Positions 36,838-44,888 of a DNA stretch of 64,000 nucleotides are shown piece after piece. The position numbers and the translations under genes are program-made. Location: positions 124,001-188,000 of the forward strand of contig NZ_FOMS01000001.1 in the NCBI RefSeq assembly GCF_900112685.1, read 5' to 3'. The notes below the pieces were generated by a model, which was not told the DNA's origin, ran no database searches, and saw only the letters and a list, made by a program, of their open reading frames with translations. The DNA is from Roseivivax sediminis (GTDB lineage Bacteria; Pseudomonadota; Alphaproteobacteria; Rhodobacterales; Rhodobacteraceae). Position 1 is the stretch's first letter. Each line of letters opens with the position of its first letter.

Positions 36838-38163
36838 TCAGCCGGTCGCCGCGCGCTCGAGCGCCGGATAGCGCGCGGCCAGCGTCGCCGCCCGGAAGAC
36901 GTAGGACAGCGCCAGCGCCGCCCAGAGACCGTGCATCCCGAACACCGGCATCAGCACGCCCAGTGATGCGAAATAGAGCGCCGCCGCCAGCGCGGTCATG
37001 TTGCGCATGTCGCCGGTGCGCGTCGCGCCGATAAAGACCCCGTCGAGCATCCAGGACGCCAGCCCAAGCACCGGCACCGCGACCATCCAGGGCAGGTAGA
37101 CCCGCGCCTCGACGCGGACCGCCTCGGCCTCGGCCATCACGTCGATGATCCACGGGCCCAGGGTCCAGAACGCCGCCGCCAGAGACAAGCTCGCCGCCAG
37201 CCCCCAAGCCGAGGACACCAGCGCCGCGCGGCGCAGCACCGGCACCGCGCGCGCACCCATCGCCTGGCCCACCATCGCCTCGGCCGCGAAGGCGAAGCCG
37301 TCGAGCGCGAAGGCGGTGATCTGCACGAATTGCGAGAGAACCTGCGCCGCGGCGAGCGTGACGTCGCCGAAATCGGCGGCAAAGAGCATGAAGGACAGCA
37401 TGATGGACTGCAGCGCCATCGACCGCAGCAGGATGTCCGAATTGACCCGCGCCATGCGCACCAGCTTCACCCGGTCGAAGACCCGCGCCCAGTCCCGCCA
37501 GTCGGGCACGCGGAACGCCGCCCGGCAGAGCCAGAGCCCCACTGCGAGCCCCGACCATTCCGCGATGAAGGTCGCGGTGGCCACCCCGTTCACGCCCCAG
37601 CCGAGGCCGAGCACGAACCACAGGTCCAGCACCACGTTCACGCCGTTCATCCACAGCTGCAGCGCCAGCACAGCGCCGGCGCGTTCGCGCGCGATCAGCC
37701 AGCCGGTGATGCCGTAGATCGCGATCGCCGCCGGGGCAGACCAGATGCGGATGGCCATGTAGCCGCGGGCCAGCCCCTCCACCTCGTCGCTGGCCGGCGA
37801 AATCGCGAAGGCGCCCCGGAACAGCAGCGGTTGCAGCACGATCAGCGCCGCGCCGCCGGCAAGGCCGATCATCAGAACCCGCGTGAGCAGCGCCGCAACC
37901 TCCGCGCGATTGCCCTCGCCTTCGGCCTGCGCGGCAAGGCCGGTGGTGCCCATGCGCAGAAAGCCGAAGACCCAGTAGAGCGCCGAGAGGATCACCGCGC
38001 CGATGCCCACCGCCCCGATCGGCGCGGCGGCGCCGAGCTGGCCGACCACGCCGGTATCGACCGCGCCGAGGATCGGGATCGTGGCGTTCGACAGCACGAT
38101 CGGCAACGCGATCTTCAGAACGCGCGCATGCGTGACCTCGCGCGGCGCGGCGATGTCGGTCAT
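36838..38163 (-). CDS. MATE family efflux transporter
   Basis: This 441-aa protein has about 12 transmembrane segments in two similar halves (LKIALPIVLSNATIPILGAVDTGVVGQLG at the N-terminus and LALSYVFRAATLAARYP near the C-terminus). The DTGVVG motif and general layout are those of the DinF subfamily of MATE pumps, which export cationic drugs or protect against stress with Na+ or H+ as driving ion. The substrate is unknown. The start at ATG 38163 is one base past the thioesterase stop, so the genes form one transcript. Confidence 0.9.
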   Translation of the reverse strand: MTDIAAPREVTHARVLKIALPIVLSNATIPILGAVDTGVVGQLGAAAPIGAVGIGAVILSALYWVFGFLRMGTTGLAAQAEGEGNRAEVAALLTRVLMIGLAGGAALIVLQPLLFRGAFAISPASDEVEGLARGYMAIRIWSAPAAIAIYGITGWLIARERAGAVLALQLWMNGVNVVLDLWFVLGLGWGVNGVATATFIAEWSGLAVGLWLCRAAFRVPDWRDWARVFDRVKLVRMARVNSDILLRSMALQSIMLSFMLFAADFGDVTLAAAQVLSQFVQITAFALDGFAFAAEAMVGQAMGARAVPVLRRAALVSSAWGLAASLSLAAAFWTLGPWIIDVMAEAEAVRVEARVYLPWMVAVPVLGLASWMLDGVFIGATRTGDMRNMTALAAALYFASLGVLMPVFGMHGLWAALALSYVFRAATLAARYPALERAATG

Positions 38164-38164
38164 T

Positions 38165-38677
38165 TCAGTCCTCGCGCAACGGCATGAGGAAATGCGCCAT
38201 CGCCTGCGCCATCGGCCGGTCGCGGTTGTCCTGCCACGCCTCCACCTGCACCGAGGCGTAGCGCCGCCCCGAGCGCGTGATGCGCGCCCGCGCATAGGCG
38301 TCGCGCGGCAGGCCCGACCGCAGGTAGTCGACGGTGAAATCGACGGTCTTGGGCAGGCGCGGCAGGTCCCCCGCTTCCAGCGCGTCGACCTCGATCCGCC
38401 CGGTTTCCACGTCTTCCCAGAGCCACAGGTAACTGAGCGATATGAGCGCCGTCATCTCCAGGAACGCGGCCGTCACCCCGCCATGGATCGCCGGCAGCAT
38501 CGGGTTGCCGATGAGATCGTCGCGGAACGGCAGGATCCCGGTCAGCTCGTCGCCGCGACGGTCGAAGCGGATGCCGAGGAACTGGATATAGGGCACGCCG
38601 CCGGCCAGCGCGGTCAGCGCCGCGTCACGCCGCTGCTTGACCACCTGCACGGGCTCGGGCTGGGGGCGCTTGCTCAT
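38165..38677 (-). CDS. PaaI-type thioesterase (hotdog fold)
   Basis: This 170-aa protein includes LGIRFDRRGDELTGILPFRDDLIGNPMLPAIHGGVTAAFLE (active-site region) and TVDYLRSGLPRDAYARARI. The HGGV loop with a helix start marks the 4HBT/PaaI thioesterase family, which hydrolyses acyl-CoA. ATG 38677 overlaps the stop of the upstream thioesterase gene by 4 nt. It and the next gene are a tandem pair of related enzymes. Confidence 0.88.
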   Translation of the reverse strand: MSKRPQPEPVQVVKQRRDAALTALAGGVPYIQFLGIRFDRRGDELTGILPFRDDLIGNPMLPAIHGGVTAAFLEMTALISLSYLWLWEDVETGRIEVDALEAGDLPRLPKTVDFTVDYLRSGLPRDAYARARITRSGRRYASVQVEAWQDNRDRPMAQAMAHFLMPLRED

Positions 38678-39099
38678 GTGCCGCGCTCCACGGTGAATGC
38701 GCCGCTGGCGGTGGCGACCGGGCGGTCCCGGTCGTCGTCCATCGCGGTGGCGCGGATGAAGGCGACGGCGCGGGTGACGTGGTAGCACGTCGCCTCCGCC
38801 ACGATGGTCTGGCCGGGGGTCGCGCCGCGCATGTAGTCGATGCGCAGGTCTATGGTCGCGGTGCTCACGGGCGCCTCGGGATGGCTCATCACCGCCGCCC
38901 CGCCGCAGGTGTCCATCAGGGCGGAGACCGCACCGCCATGGATCACCCCGGTCTGCGGATCGCCGACGAAGCGCGCGTCGTAGGGCATCTCGATCCGCGC
39001 GAACCCGTCCCCGAGCTCGGTGATCGCCATGCCGAGCGTGAGGGAATGCGGGATGGAGTCGATGAATTGTCGAGCGATGCGGGCCTTGTCGGCTTCCAT
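38674..39099 (-). CDS. PaaI-type thioesterase (hotdog fold)
   Basis: This 141-aa protein shows the classic PaaI layout: FVGDPQTGVIHGGAVSALMDTCGG (HGGA with catalytic Asp) and RIDYMRGATPGQTIVAEA. ATG 39099 is the first Met and gives the usual length. It probably hydrolyses acyl- or aryl-CoA and is translationally coupled to the downstream thioesterase (overlap ATGA). These genes end 440 bp from the beta-oxidation cluster, but on the opposite strand. Confidence 0.9.
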   Translation of the reverse strand: MEADKARIARQFIDSIPHSLTLGMAITELGDGFARIEMPYDARFVGDPQTGVIHGGAVSALMDTCGGAAVMSHPEAPVSTATIDLRIDYMRGATPGQTIVAEATCYHVTRAVAFIRATAMDDDRDRPVATASGAFTVERGT

Positions 39100-39538
39100 G
39101 GCGGATGTCCCTCGGTGTCGCCCGCCTTTATGCGCACCGGCCCGGGCGGGCTTCAACCCTCGGGCTCGAACGACACGGCGGCAAGCCTCACGTCACTCTT
39201 TCTTCTGAGACGATTGATTACTGCTTCTGCGCGGACTCAAGGCCGAAGGGCGACGAGGGACCGTCGCGCCGGTGGCGCGGCGTAAGCCAGAGGAGCGCGC
39301 ATCGCCGGGCCGCCCCCCGGACCGGCGATTTGTCGACGCTGGGCGCAGCGCTCAGAGGTCGTCCTGACTTGGCTGACATAAAGCGCGCCGCTCGGCGGTC
39401 CGGATCGCCGATCCGCGGCCCGTCGCTGCGCGGCTCCCCAACCCTTCAAACGCATCGGCCGACCCCCGCTTTCTTGCCATGGTTGCTCCGGCGCCCGGCG
39501 GCACCTAGATTTCCATCAGCCGCCAGACCGGAGCGCCG
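39100..39538. other. 439-bp intergenic region before the MerR genes
   Basis: No supported gene. It contains a candidate sigma-70 promoter (39483-39511) for the MerR gene, and a palindromic unit near 39298-39322 (CGCCGGGCC, then CCGGACCGGCG). The rest is unremarkable GC-rich DNA. An arginine-rich 145-codon frame on the plus strand is judged spurious. Confidence 0.5.
39483..39511 (+). promoter_or_regulatory. Candidate sigma-70 promoter of merR-1
   Basis: TTGCTC (39483-39488) and TAGATT (39506-39511) are separated by 17 bp, 28 bp upstream of ATG 39539. Each hexamer matches consensus at 3-4 positions. Confidence 0.35.
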
Positions 39539-39910
39539 ATGACCGACCCCCGCCTCAGCTTCAAGGAGATGTGCGCGAAGTTCGACGTGACCCCGCGCAC
39601 GCTTCGGTACTACGAATATATCGAACTCCTGCAGCCGGAGCGTCAGGGGCGGGCGCGCTTTTACGGCCCGCGCGAGATCGCGCGCATGACGCTCATCATG
39701 CGCGGGCGGCGCTTCGGCTTCCAGCTCGAGGATATCCGCCAATGGCTGATGATCTACGAGAATGACGGCACCGAGGCGCAGATGCGCGCCTGGATCGAGC
39801 TTGCCGACCGGCAGATGGCCGAACTCGCCGAACAGCGCCGCCAGCTCGACGCCGCGATGGACGAGCTGAAGGCACTCCGCGACGAGACGGCGGCGGCCCT
39901 CTCCGGCTGA
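39539..39910 (+). CDS. MerR family transcriptional regulator
   Basis: This 123-aa regulator starts at ATG 39539. The winged helix is [31 protein letters not shown] (residues 7-37), and a C-terminal dimerisation coiled coil follows (MAELAEQRRQLDAAMDELKALRDET). There is no Cys-rich metal-binding loop, so it is not a metal sensor of the classical MerR/ZntR kind. It resembles the next MerR gene (about 230 bp downstream). The pair probably controls the acyl-CoA cluster. Confidence 0.88.
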   Translation: MTDPRLSFKEMCAKFDVTPRTLRYYEYIELLQPERQGRARFYGPREIARMTLIMRGRRFGFQLEDIRQWLMIYENDGTEAQMRAWIELADRQMAELAEQRRQLDAAMDELKALRDETAAALSG

Positions 39911-40048
39911 AGCACGCCGAATCTGCCCCCGGCGCCGCGCGGAAACCGGCCCGTGCCCGGGTGCGTTGCTTGAAACCACGGAAAGAAAATTCCAGCTGCC
40001 GTGGGGTCAAATCCCCTTATCTTACGTCAGCCGGAAAGTGACGCGACG

Positions 40049-40069
40049 TTGAACTTACGTAAACGTCAA
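40049..40069. promoter_or_regulatory. Palindromic operator upstream of merR-2
   Basis: A 21-bp imperfect palindrome has outer TTGA/TCAA and a central TTACGTAA. A half-site-like TTACGTCA lies at 40022-40029. MerR-type regulators of branched-chain and fatty-acid catabolism (LiuR-like) are recalled to bind TTACGT-type palindromes; no search was possible. Confidence 0.6.
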
Positions 40070-40138
40070 TGGCTGTTGTACGAGGCGAGCGAGGCTCGCA
40101 GATGGGCGGACACCCGTTGGCGAGAGAGCAAGGAAAGA

Positions 40139-40543
40139 ATGACCGACGACACCACCATGACCATCCGCGAGATGTGCGACGCCTACGACGTCACCCCGCG
40201 GACCCTGAGGTTCTACGAGAGCAAGGAGCTGATCTTTCCCGTCCGGCAAGGCCAGAAGCGGCTCTTCACCCGTCGCGACCGGGCCCGGCTCAAGCTGATC
40301 CTGCGCGGCAAGCGTTTCGGCTTCAGCCTCGAGGAAATCCGGCAGCTTCTGGACCTCTACCACATGGGCGACGCGCAGGCGACGCAGCTGGCCAAGACCT
40401 ACGAGATCGCCGAGGGGCGCCTCGATCAGATGAAGGCTCAGCGCGCCGAACTCGATACCACGATCGCCGAGCTTGAAGAACAGATGCGCTGGGGCGAGAA
40501 GATGCTCGCCTCGCTCGACCAGCCGAAGAAAGCCGCCGAGTAA
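40139..40543 (+). CDS. MerR family transcriptional regulator (LiuR-like position)
   Basis: This 134-aa protein has the winged helix [31 protein letters not shown] and a C-terminal coiled coil ([29 protein letters not shown]). The start is ATG 40139 (AAGGAAAG upstream); an internal ATG at 40157 is less likely. It is 33 bp upstream of the acyl-CoA dehydrogenase, so both are probably cotranscribed. The 21-bp palindrome upstream suggests autoregulation. It shares the ITR-type helix VTPRTLRYYE with merR-1. Confidence 0.9.
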   Translation: MTDDTTMTIREMCDAYDVTPRTLRFYESKELIFPVRQGQKRLFTRRDRARLKLILRGKRFGFSLEEIRQLLDLYHMGDAQATQLAKTYEIAEGRLDQMKAQRAELDTTIAELEEQMRWGEKMLASLDQPKKAAE

Positions 40544-40575
40544 CGACCGCGATCCCGCGGGGGAGGAGACCCGAC

Positions 40576-42357
40576 ATGCCGATCTACCACGCGCCCACCA
40601 AGGATCTGGGCTTCGTCCTGCACGAGGTACTGAAGATCCACGAGCAGGACATCCCGGGCTATGACGAACTCGACGCCGACACCACGGCGGCGATCCTCGA
40701 AGAGGCCGGCAAGCTGTCCGAGAACGTGCTCGCGCCGCTGAACCCCGTGGGCGACCGGCAGGGCTGCGTGCTGGAAAACGGCGTGGTGCGCACCCCCGAG
40801 GGGTTCAAGGACGCCTACGAGCAGATGCGCGCGGGCGGCTGGATGGGTCTCGACGCCGATCCCGAATATGGCGGCCAGGGCATGCCCTACGTCCTGAACT
40901 GCGCGGTGGGCGAGATGTTCGTGTCCTCGAACATGGCGTTCAACATGTACCAGGGCCTGACCCACGGCGCCTATTCGGCGATCCACGCGCACGGCTCGGA
41001 CGCGCAGAAGCAAACCTATCTGCCGAACATGATCGACGGCATCTGGTCGGGCACGATGAACCTGACGGAGCCGCATTGCGGCACCGATCTCGGCCTGATC
41101 CGCACCAAGGCCGAGCCGCAGGACGACGGCAGCTACTCCATCACCGGCTCCAAGATCTGGATCTCGGCCGGCGAGCACGACCTGTCCGAGAACATCATCC
41201 ACCTGGTGCTGGCCAAGGCGCCGGGCGGCGGCGAGGGCACCAAGGGCATCTCTCTCTTCATCGTGCCGAAGTTCCTGGTGAACGAGGACGGATCGCTCGG
41301 CGCGCGCAACGCGGTGTCCTGCGGCGGGCTCGAAGAGAAGATGGGCATCCACGGCAACGCCACCTGCGTGATGAACTACGACGGCGCGCGCGGCTTCCTC
41401 GTGGGCGAGATCCATAAGGGCATGCGGGCGATGTTCACCATGATGAACGAGGCGCGGCTCGGCGTCGGCCTGCAGGGCTACGCGCAGGGCGCGGTGGCCT
41501 ACCAGAACGCGCTCGGCTTCGCGAAGGACCGCCTGCAGGGGCGCGACGTGACCGGCACCCAGAACCCGGACGGGCCGGCCGATCCGATCATCGTGCATCC
41601 CGACGTGCGCCGGAACCTGATGGCGCAGAAGAGCTTCGTCGAGGGCGCGCGCGCCTTCGTGCTCTGGGGCGCCCAGATGATCGACCGCGCGCACCGCAAG
41701 GAGGATGCGGACGCGGAAGGTATGATCTCCCTGCTCACGCCGGTCATCAAGGGTTTCCTGACCGACAAGGGCTTCGAGACCACGGTGCTGGCGCAGCAGA
41801 CGCTGGGCGGCTCGGGCTTCACCCGCGAATGGGGCCTGGAGCAGTTCGTGCGCGATGCCCGCATCACCATGATCTACGAAGGCACCAACGGCGTGCAGGC
41901 GCTCGACCTCGTGGGGCGCAAGCTGGCGCAGTCGGGCGGCAAGCACGTCATGGCCTTCTTCGACATGGTCAAGAGCTTCATCGCCGAGCACAAGGGGAAG
42001 GACGAGGCGCTCGACCGCGACTTCCTCGACCCGCTCAAGGCGGCGTCGAAGGATCTTCAGAGCGCGGGGATGTTCTTCATGCAGAACGGGATGAAGACCC
42101 CCAACGCGGCTCTTTCGGGGTCGTATGACTTCATGCACCTCTTCGGGCATGTGTGCCTCGGCCTGATGTGGTCGAAAATGGCGGTGGCCTCGCGCGCCGC
42201 ACTCGATGCCGGCACCTCCGACACCGAGTTCCACGCCGCCAAGCTGGCAACCGGGCGCTACTACATGGCGCGCGAGCTGCCGGCGACGGGCACGCACCTG
42301 CGCCGCATCGAGTCCGGCGCGGACCCGGTGATGGAACTGGACGCGGCGCAGTTCTGA
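40576..42357 (+). CDS. Acyl-CoA dehydrogenase, long form with C-terminal AcdC domain
   Basis: This 593-aa enzyme is longer than the 380-aa short-chain types. FAD-binding signatures are visible: [27 protein letters not shown], and the late [16 protein letters not shown] segment. The extra C-terminal domain (residues about 460-590) matches the Acyl-CoA_dh_C type found in DmdC-like and FadE-like enzymes of roseobacters. It oxidises an acyl-CoA to enoyl-CoA; DmdC acts on methylmercaptopropionyl-CoA in DMSP demethylation, but substrate cannot be decided here. GGAGGAG lies upstream of ATG 40576. Confidence 0.9.
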   Translation: MPIYHAPTKDLGFVLHEVLKIHEQDIPGYDELDADTTAAILEEAGKLSENVLAPLNPVGDRQGCVLENGVVRTPEGFKDAYEQMRAGGWMGLDADPEYGGQGMPYVLNCAVGEMFVSSNMAFNMYQGLTHGAYSAIHAHGSDAQKQTYLPNMIDGIWSGTMNLTEPHCGTDLGLIRTKAEPQDDGSYSITGSKIWISAGEHDLSENIIHLVLAKAPGGGEGTKGISLFIVPKFLVNEDGSLGARNAVSCGGLEEKMGIHGNATCVMNYDGARGFLVGEIHKGMRAMFTMMNEARLGVGLQGYAQGAVAYQNALGFAKDRLQGRDVTGTQNPDGPADPIIVHPDVRRNLMAQKSFVEGARAFVLWGAQMIDRAHRKEDADAEGMISLLTPVIKGFLTDKGFETTVLAQQTLGGSGFTREWGLEQFVRDARITMIYEGTNGVQALDLVGRKLAQSGGKHVMAFFDMVKSFIAEHKGKDEALDRDFLDPLKAASKDLQSAGMFFMQNGMKTPNAALSGSYDFMHLFGHVCLGLMWSKMAVASRAALDAGTSDTEFHAAKLATGRYYMARELPATGTHLRRIESGADPVMELDAAQF

Positions 42358-42362
42358 TCCGA

Positions 42363-42383
42363 GGGTGGGCAGATTGCCCACCC
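42363..42383. repeat. 21-bp palindromic repeat, copy 2
   Basis: Identical to the palindrome at 19703 (arms GGGTGGGCA and TGCCCACCC, loop GAT). It starts 6 bp after the acyl-CoA dehydrogenase stop. Confidence 0.8.
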
Positions 42384-42399
42384 TGCGAAAGGTCCCGCC

Positions 42400-42612
42400 A
42401 TGCCGAAGCGCTTCCGCCTCACTCGCCGATTTCCCGTCGCGATGACGGAGGACAGCTATCGCAGATTGAAGCGGTTCGCGCATGAGGCGGGGCTCGACGA
42501 GGGCGAGGCGCTGTCGTTCCTGTTCGAGCATTTCGACAGCGTCACCGACGACGAGGCGCTGTCGCACAGGCTGCGCCTGTTCAACGCCGAGCTCGACGCG
42601 CGCAAACGGTGA
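42400..42612 (+). CDS. Small charged protein of unknown function
   Basis: This 70-aa protein (MPKRFRLTRRFPVAMTEDSYRRLKRF, then LDEGEALSFLFEHFDSVTDDEAL) looks helical and charged, with no signal peptide. AAAGGTCC lies upstream. It might be a ribbon-helix-helix-like regulator, since AMTEDSYRRLKRFAHEAGLDEGEALSF has a strand-helix-helix pattern, but this is not certain. It follows the acyl-CoA dehydrogenase with the 21-bp palindrome between. Confidence 0.6.
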   Translation: MPKRFRLTRRFPVAMTEDSYRRLKRFAHEAGLDEGEALSFLFEHFDSVTDDEALSHRLRLFNAELDARKR

Positions 42613-42702
42613 CCAGAATGCCGGAGGATGCGTGACTCATTCGTGGCGAAACGTCGGGGTACGCGCCATAGCGTCGAAGCTGTACCTGGCGGCGCCGTAC
42701 GG

Positions 42703-42737
42703 ACGCCTCCGGCGGGAGTATTTTGAACGAGAAGAAG
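42703..42737 (+). repeat. Dispersed intergenic element, copy d
   Basis: ACGCCTCCGGCGGGAGTATT, then TTGAACGAGAAGAAG. This is the CGCC/GGCG sub-type of the hairpin, with the same core and tail. Confidence 0.75.
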
Positions 42738-42930
42738 GACCGGACATCGGGCCCTTGAATGGCAGCGCGGGCGGCAGCCGGTCCACCCCGCCAGCCGGCC
42801 CGGTTCATTCCTGGAACAGCGGCGGGCCGGCGGGGCTTCTCCTCGTGCGGTCATCGGCTCTCCAGCCTGTACCGCCGCGCCAGCTTGGGGGCATCAAGCT
42901 TAACGCGAGGTTTACAGAGCAGCGCCCCTG

Positions 42931-42966
42931 CTTCTTCTCGTCGAAAATACTCCCGCCGGAGGCATC
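42931..42966 (-). repeat. Dispersed intergenic element, copy e
   Basis: Read on minus: GATGCCTCCGGCGGGAGTAT, then TTTCGACGAGAAGAAG. It differs from copy d at few positions and is inverted relative to it. Confidence 0.75.
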
Positions 42967-43002
42967 CGACCGCGCCTCCTGGCACACCGCAAAGGACATC
43001 GC

Positions 43003-43641
43003 ATGACGATCAAGCTGCACTGCTTCGGTGAATCGGGACATTCCTACAAGGCCGCGCTGGCGCTCGAGATGGCCGGGCTGGAATGGAAGCCCGTCTTCAT
43101 CGACTTTTTCGAGGGCGAGACCCGAGGCGACGCCTACCGGCGCGATGTCAACGAGATGGGCGAGGCGCCCGTGCTCGTCGATGGCGACACGCGGCTCAGC
43201 CAGTCCGCCGTCATCCAGGGTTACCTATCGGAAAAAACCGGCCGGTTCGGCGGGAGGGACGCCGCAGAAGCGCGCGAGATCCTGCGCTGGCAGTTCTGGG
43301 ACAATCACAAGCTCAGCTCGCAGGCCGGGATGCTGCGCTTCCTGATGAACTTCCTGCCCGAAGAGAAACGCCCGGCGGAGGTGATCGACTTCACGAAGAA
43401 CAGGCTGACAGCCGCCTACAACGTGCTCGACGCGCATCTCGCGGGCCGCGACTGGATCGTCGGCGAAGCGCCGAGCAACGCCGACCTGACCTGCTGCGGC
43501 TATCTCTACTATCCCGAGCCCTTCGGCTTCGACCGGGCCGAGTGGCCCAATATCGACGCCTGGCTCACGCGCCTGTCCGATCAGCCGCGCTGGAAATCCC
43601 CCTACGACCTCATGCCCCGCGCCTGGCGCGCGGCCGATTGA
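43003..43641 (+). CDS. Glutathione S-transferase
   Basis: This 212-aa protein has an N-terminal thioredoxin-like domain (LHCFGESGHSYKAALALEMAGL; EAPVLVDGDTRLSQSAVIQGYL is the glutathione gamma-Glu site). The all-helical C-terminal domain contains FLMNFLPEEK and DWIVGEAPSNADLTCCGYLYYP. It conjugates or isomerises with glutathione; the partner is unknown. It is 12 bp upstream of the thiolase in the acyl-CoA cluster, so a role in detoxifying an acyl intermediate is possible. Confidence 0.9.
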   Translation: MTIKLHCFGESGHSYKAALALEMAGLEWKPVFIDFFEGETRGDAYRRDVNEMGEAPVLVDGDTRLSQSAVIQGYLSEKTGRFGGRDAAEAREILRWQFWDNHKLSSQAGMLRFLMNFLPEEKRPAEVIDFTKNRLTAAYNVLDAHLAGRDWIVGEAPSNADLTCCGYLYYPEPFGFDRAEWPNIDAWLTRLSDQPRWKSPYDLMPRAWRAAD

Positions 43642-43653
43642 AGGAGCCTTCGC

Positions 43654-44865
43654 ATGACCGATGCCTATATCTACGACGCGATCCGCACGCCGCGCGGCAA
43701 GGGCCGCAAGGACGGCGCGCTGCACGAGGTGACCTCCGCGCGGCTTTCGGCGCAGGTGCTCGACGGGCTCGCCTCCCGCAACCATCTGGACGGCTACGAC
43801 GTCGAGGACGTGATCTGGGGCAATGCCACGCAGGTCGGCGAACAGGGCGGGTGCCTGGCGCGCACCGCCGTCCTGGCCTCGATGCTCGACGAGCGCATTC
43901 CGGGCCTGTCGATCAACCGCTTCTGCGCCTCCGGCATGGAGGCGGTGAACCTCGCCGCGAACCAGGTGCGGGCCGGCGCCGGCGCCGCCTACATCGCCGG
44001 CGGGGTGGAGATGATGGGCCGCGTCGCGATGGGCTCTGACGGCGCCGCCGTGGCGGTCGATCCGTCCGTCGCCATCGACAGCTATTTCGTCCCGCAGGGC
44101 ATCTCCGCCGACATCATCGCGACGGAATACGGCATCAGCCGCGACGACGCCGACGCCTTCGCCGTCGAAAGCCAGAAACGCGCCGCGAAGGCGTGGGAGG
44201 AAGGCCGGTTCGACAAGTCGATCCACACCGTACGCGACGTGAACGGCCTGCCGATCCTCGAGCGTGACGAGTACATGCGGCCCGGCACCGACATGCAGTC
44301 GCTCGGCAGCCTCAACCCGTCCTTCAAGGACATGGGCGAGACCATGCCCGGCTTCGACAACGTGGCGATCCTCAAGTACCCGCACCTGGCGAAGATCAAC
44401 CACATCCACCACGCCGGCAATTCCAGCGGCATCGTCGACGGTGCCGCGGGCGTTCTGGTGGCCTCGAAGGAATGGGGCGAAGCCCATGGCCTGACGCCCC
44501 GCGCGCGCATCAAGGCGACCGCGAAGATCGGCACCGATCCGACCATCATGCTCACCGGCCCGGTCCCGGCGACCGAGAAGATCCTGCGCGAGAGCGGCAT
44601 GTCGATCTCCGACATCGACCTTTTCGAGGTGAACGAGGCATTCTCCTCGGTGGTGCTGCGCTTCATGCAGGCCTTCGACGTCGACCACGGCAAGCTCAAC
44701 GTGAACGGCGGCGCCATCGCCATGGGCCATCCGCTGGGCGCCTCGGGCGCGATCATCATCGGCACGCTGCTGGACGAGATGGAGCGCACCGACCAGGGCA
44801 CCGGCCTTGCCACGCTTTGCGTCGCGTCCGGCATGGGCGCCGCCACCATCATCGAGCGCGTGTGA
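43654..44865 (+). CDS. Acetyl-CoA C-acetyltransferase (thiolase)
   Basis: This 403-aa thiolase has the acyl-accepting Cys91 in NRFCASGMEAVN, the NEAFSS segment, the His in GGAIAMGHPLGASGA and a second Cys near CVASGMGAA at the C-terminus. It cleaves 3-ketoacyl-CoA to acetyl-CoA and shortened acyl-CoA (or condenses two acetyl-CoA). AAGGAGCC lies upstream of ATG 43654, and the FadB/J-type gene follows 23 bp later, as in fatty-acid oxidation operons. Confidence 0.95.
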   Translation: MTDAYIYDAIRTPRGKGRKDGALHEVTSARLSAQVLDGLASRNHLDGYDVEDVIWGNATQVGEQGGCLARTAVLASMLDERIPGLSINRFCASGMEAVNLAANQVRAGAGAAYIAGGVEMMGRVAMGSDGAAVAVDPSVAIDSYFVPQGISADIIATEYGISRDDADAFAVESQKRAAKAWEEGRFDKSIHTVRDVNGLPILERDEYMRPGTDMQSLGSLNPSFKDMGETMPGFDNVAILKYPHLAKINHIHHAGNSSGIVDGAAGVLVASKEWGEAHGLTPRARIKATAKIGTDPTIMLTGPVPATEKILRESGMSISDIDLFEVNEAFSSVVLRFMQAFDVDHGKLNVNGGAIAMGHPLGASGAIIIGTLLDEMERTDQGTGLATLCVASGMGAATIIERV

Positions 44866-44888
44866 GCGCGCGGAGGGAGACCGAGAGA

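Larger units (their letters stand above)
42613..43002. other. 390-bp intergenic region with an inverted pair of dispersed elements
   Basis: No supported gene. Two copies of the dispersed element (42703-42737 on plus and 42931-42966 on minus) face each other 193 bp apart. The sequence between them is GC-rich and shows no other feature. Confidence 0.55.

Noticed and set aside
39105-39542. 145-codon plus-strand frame before merR-1
   Set aside because: It is arginine- and proline-rich, has no ribosome site, and overlaps only the start of a better-supported gene by a few bases. Composition is typical of spurious frames.
40576-42357. Assignment as DmdC (DMSP pathway)
   Set aside because: The C-terminal domain and length fit DmdC-like enzymes, but neighbours are general beta-oxidation genes and no dmdA/dmdB is nearby. 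Left as a generic long acyl-CoA dehydrogenase.
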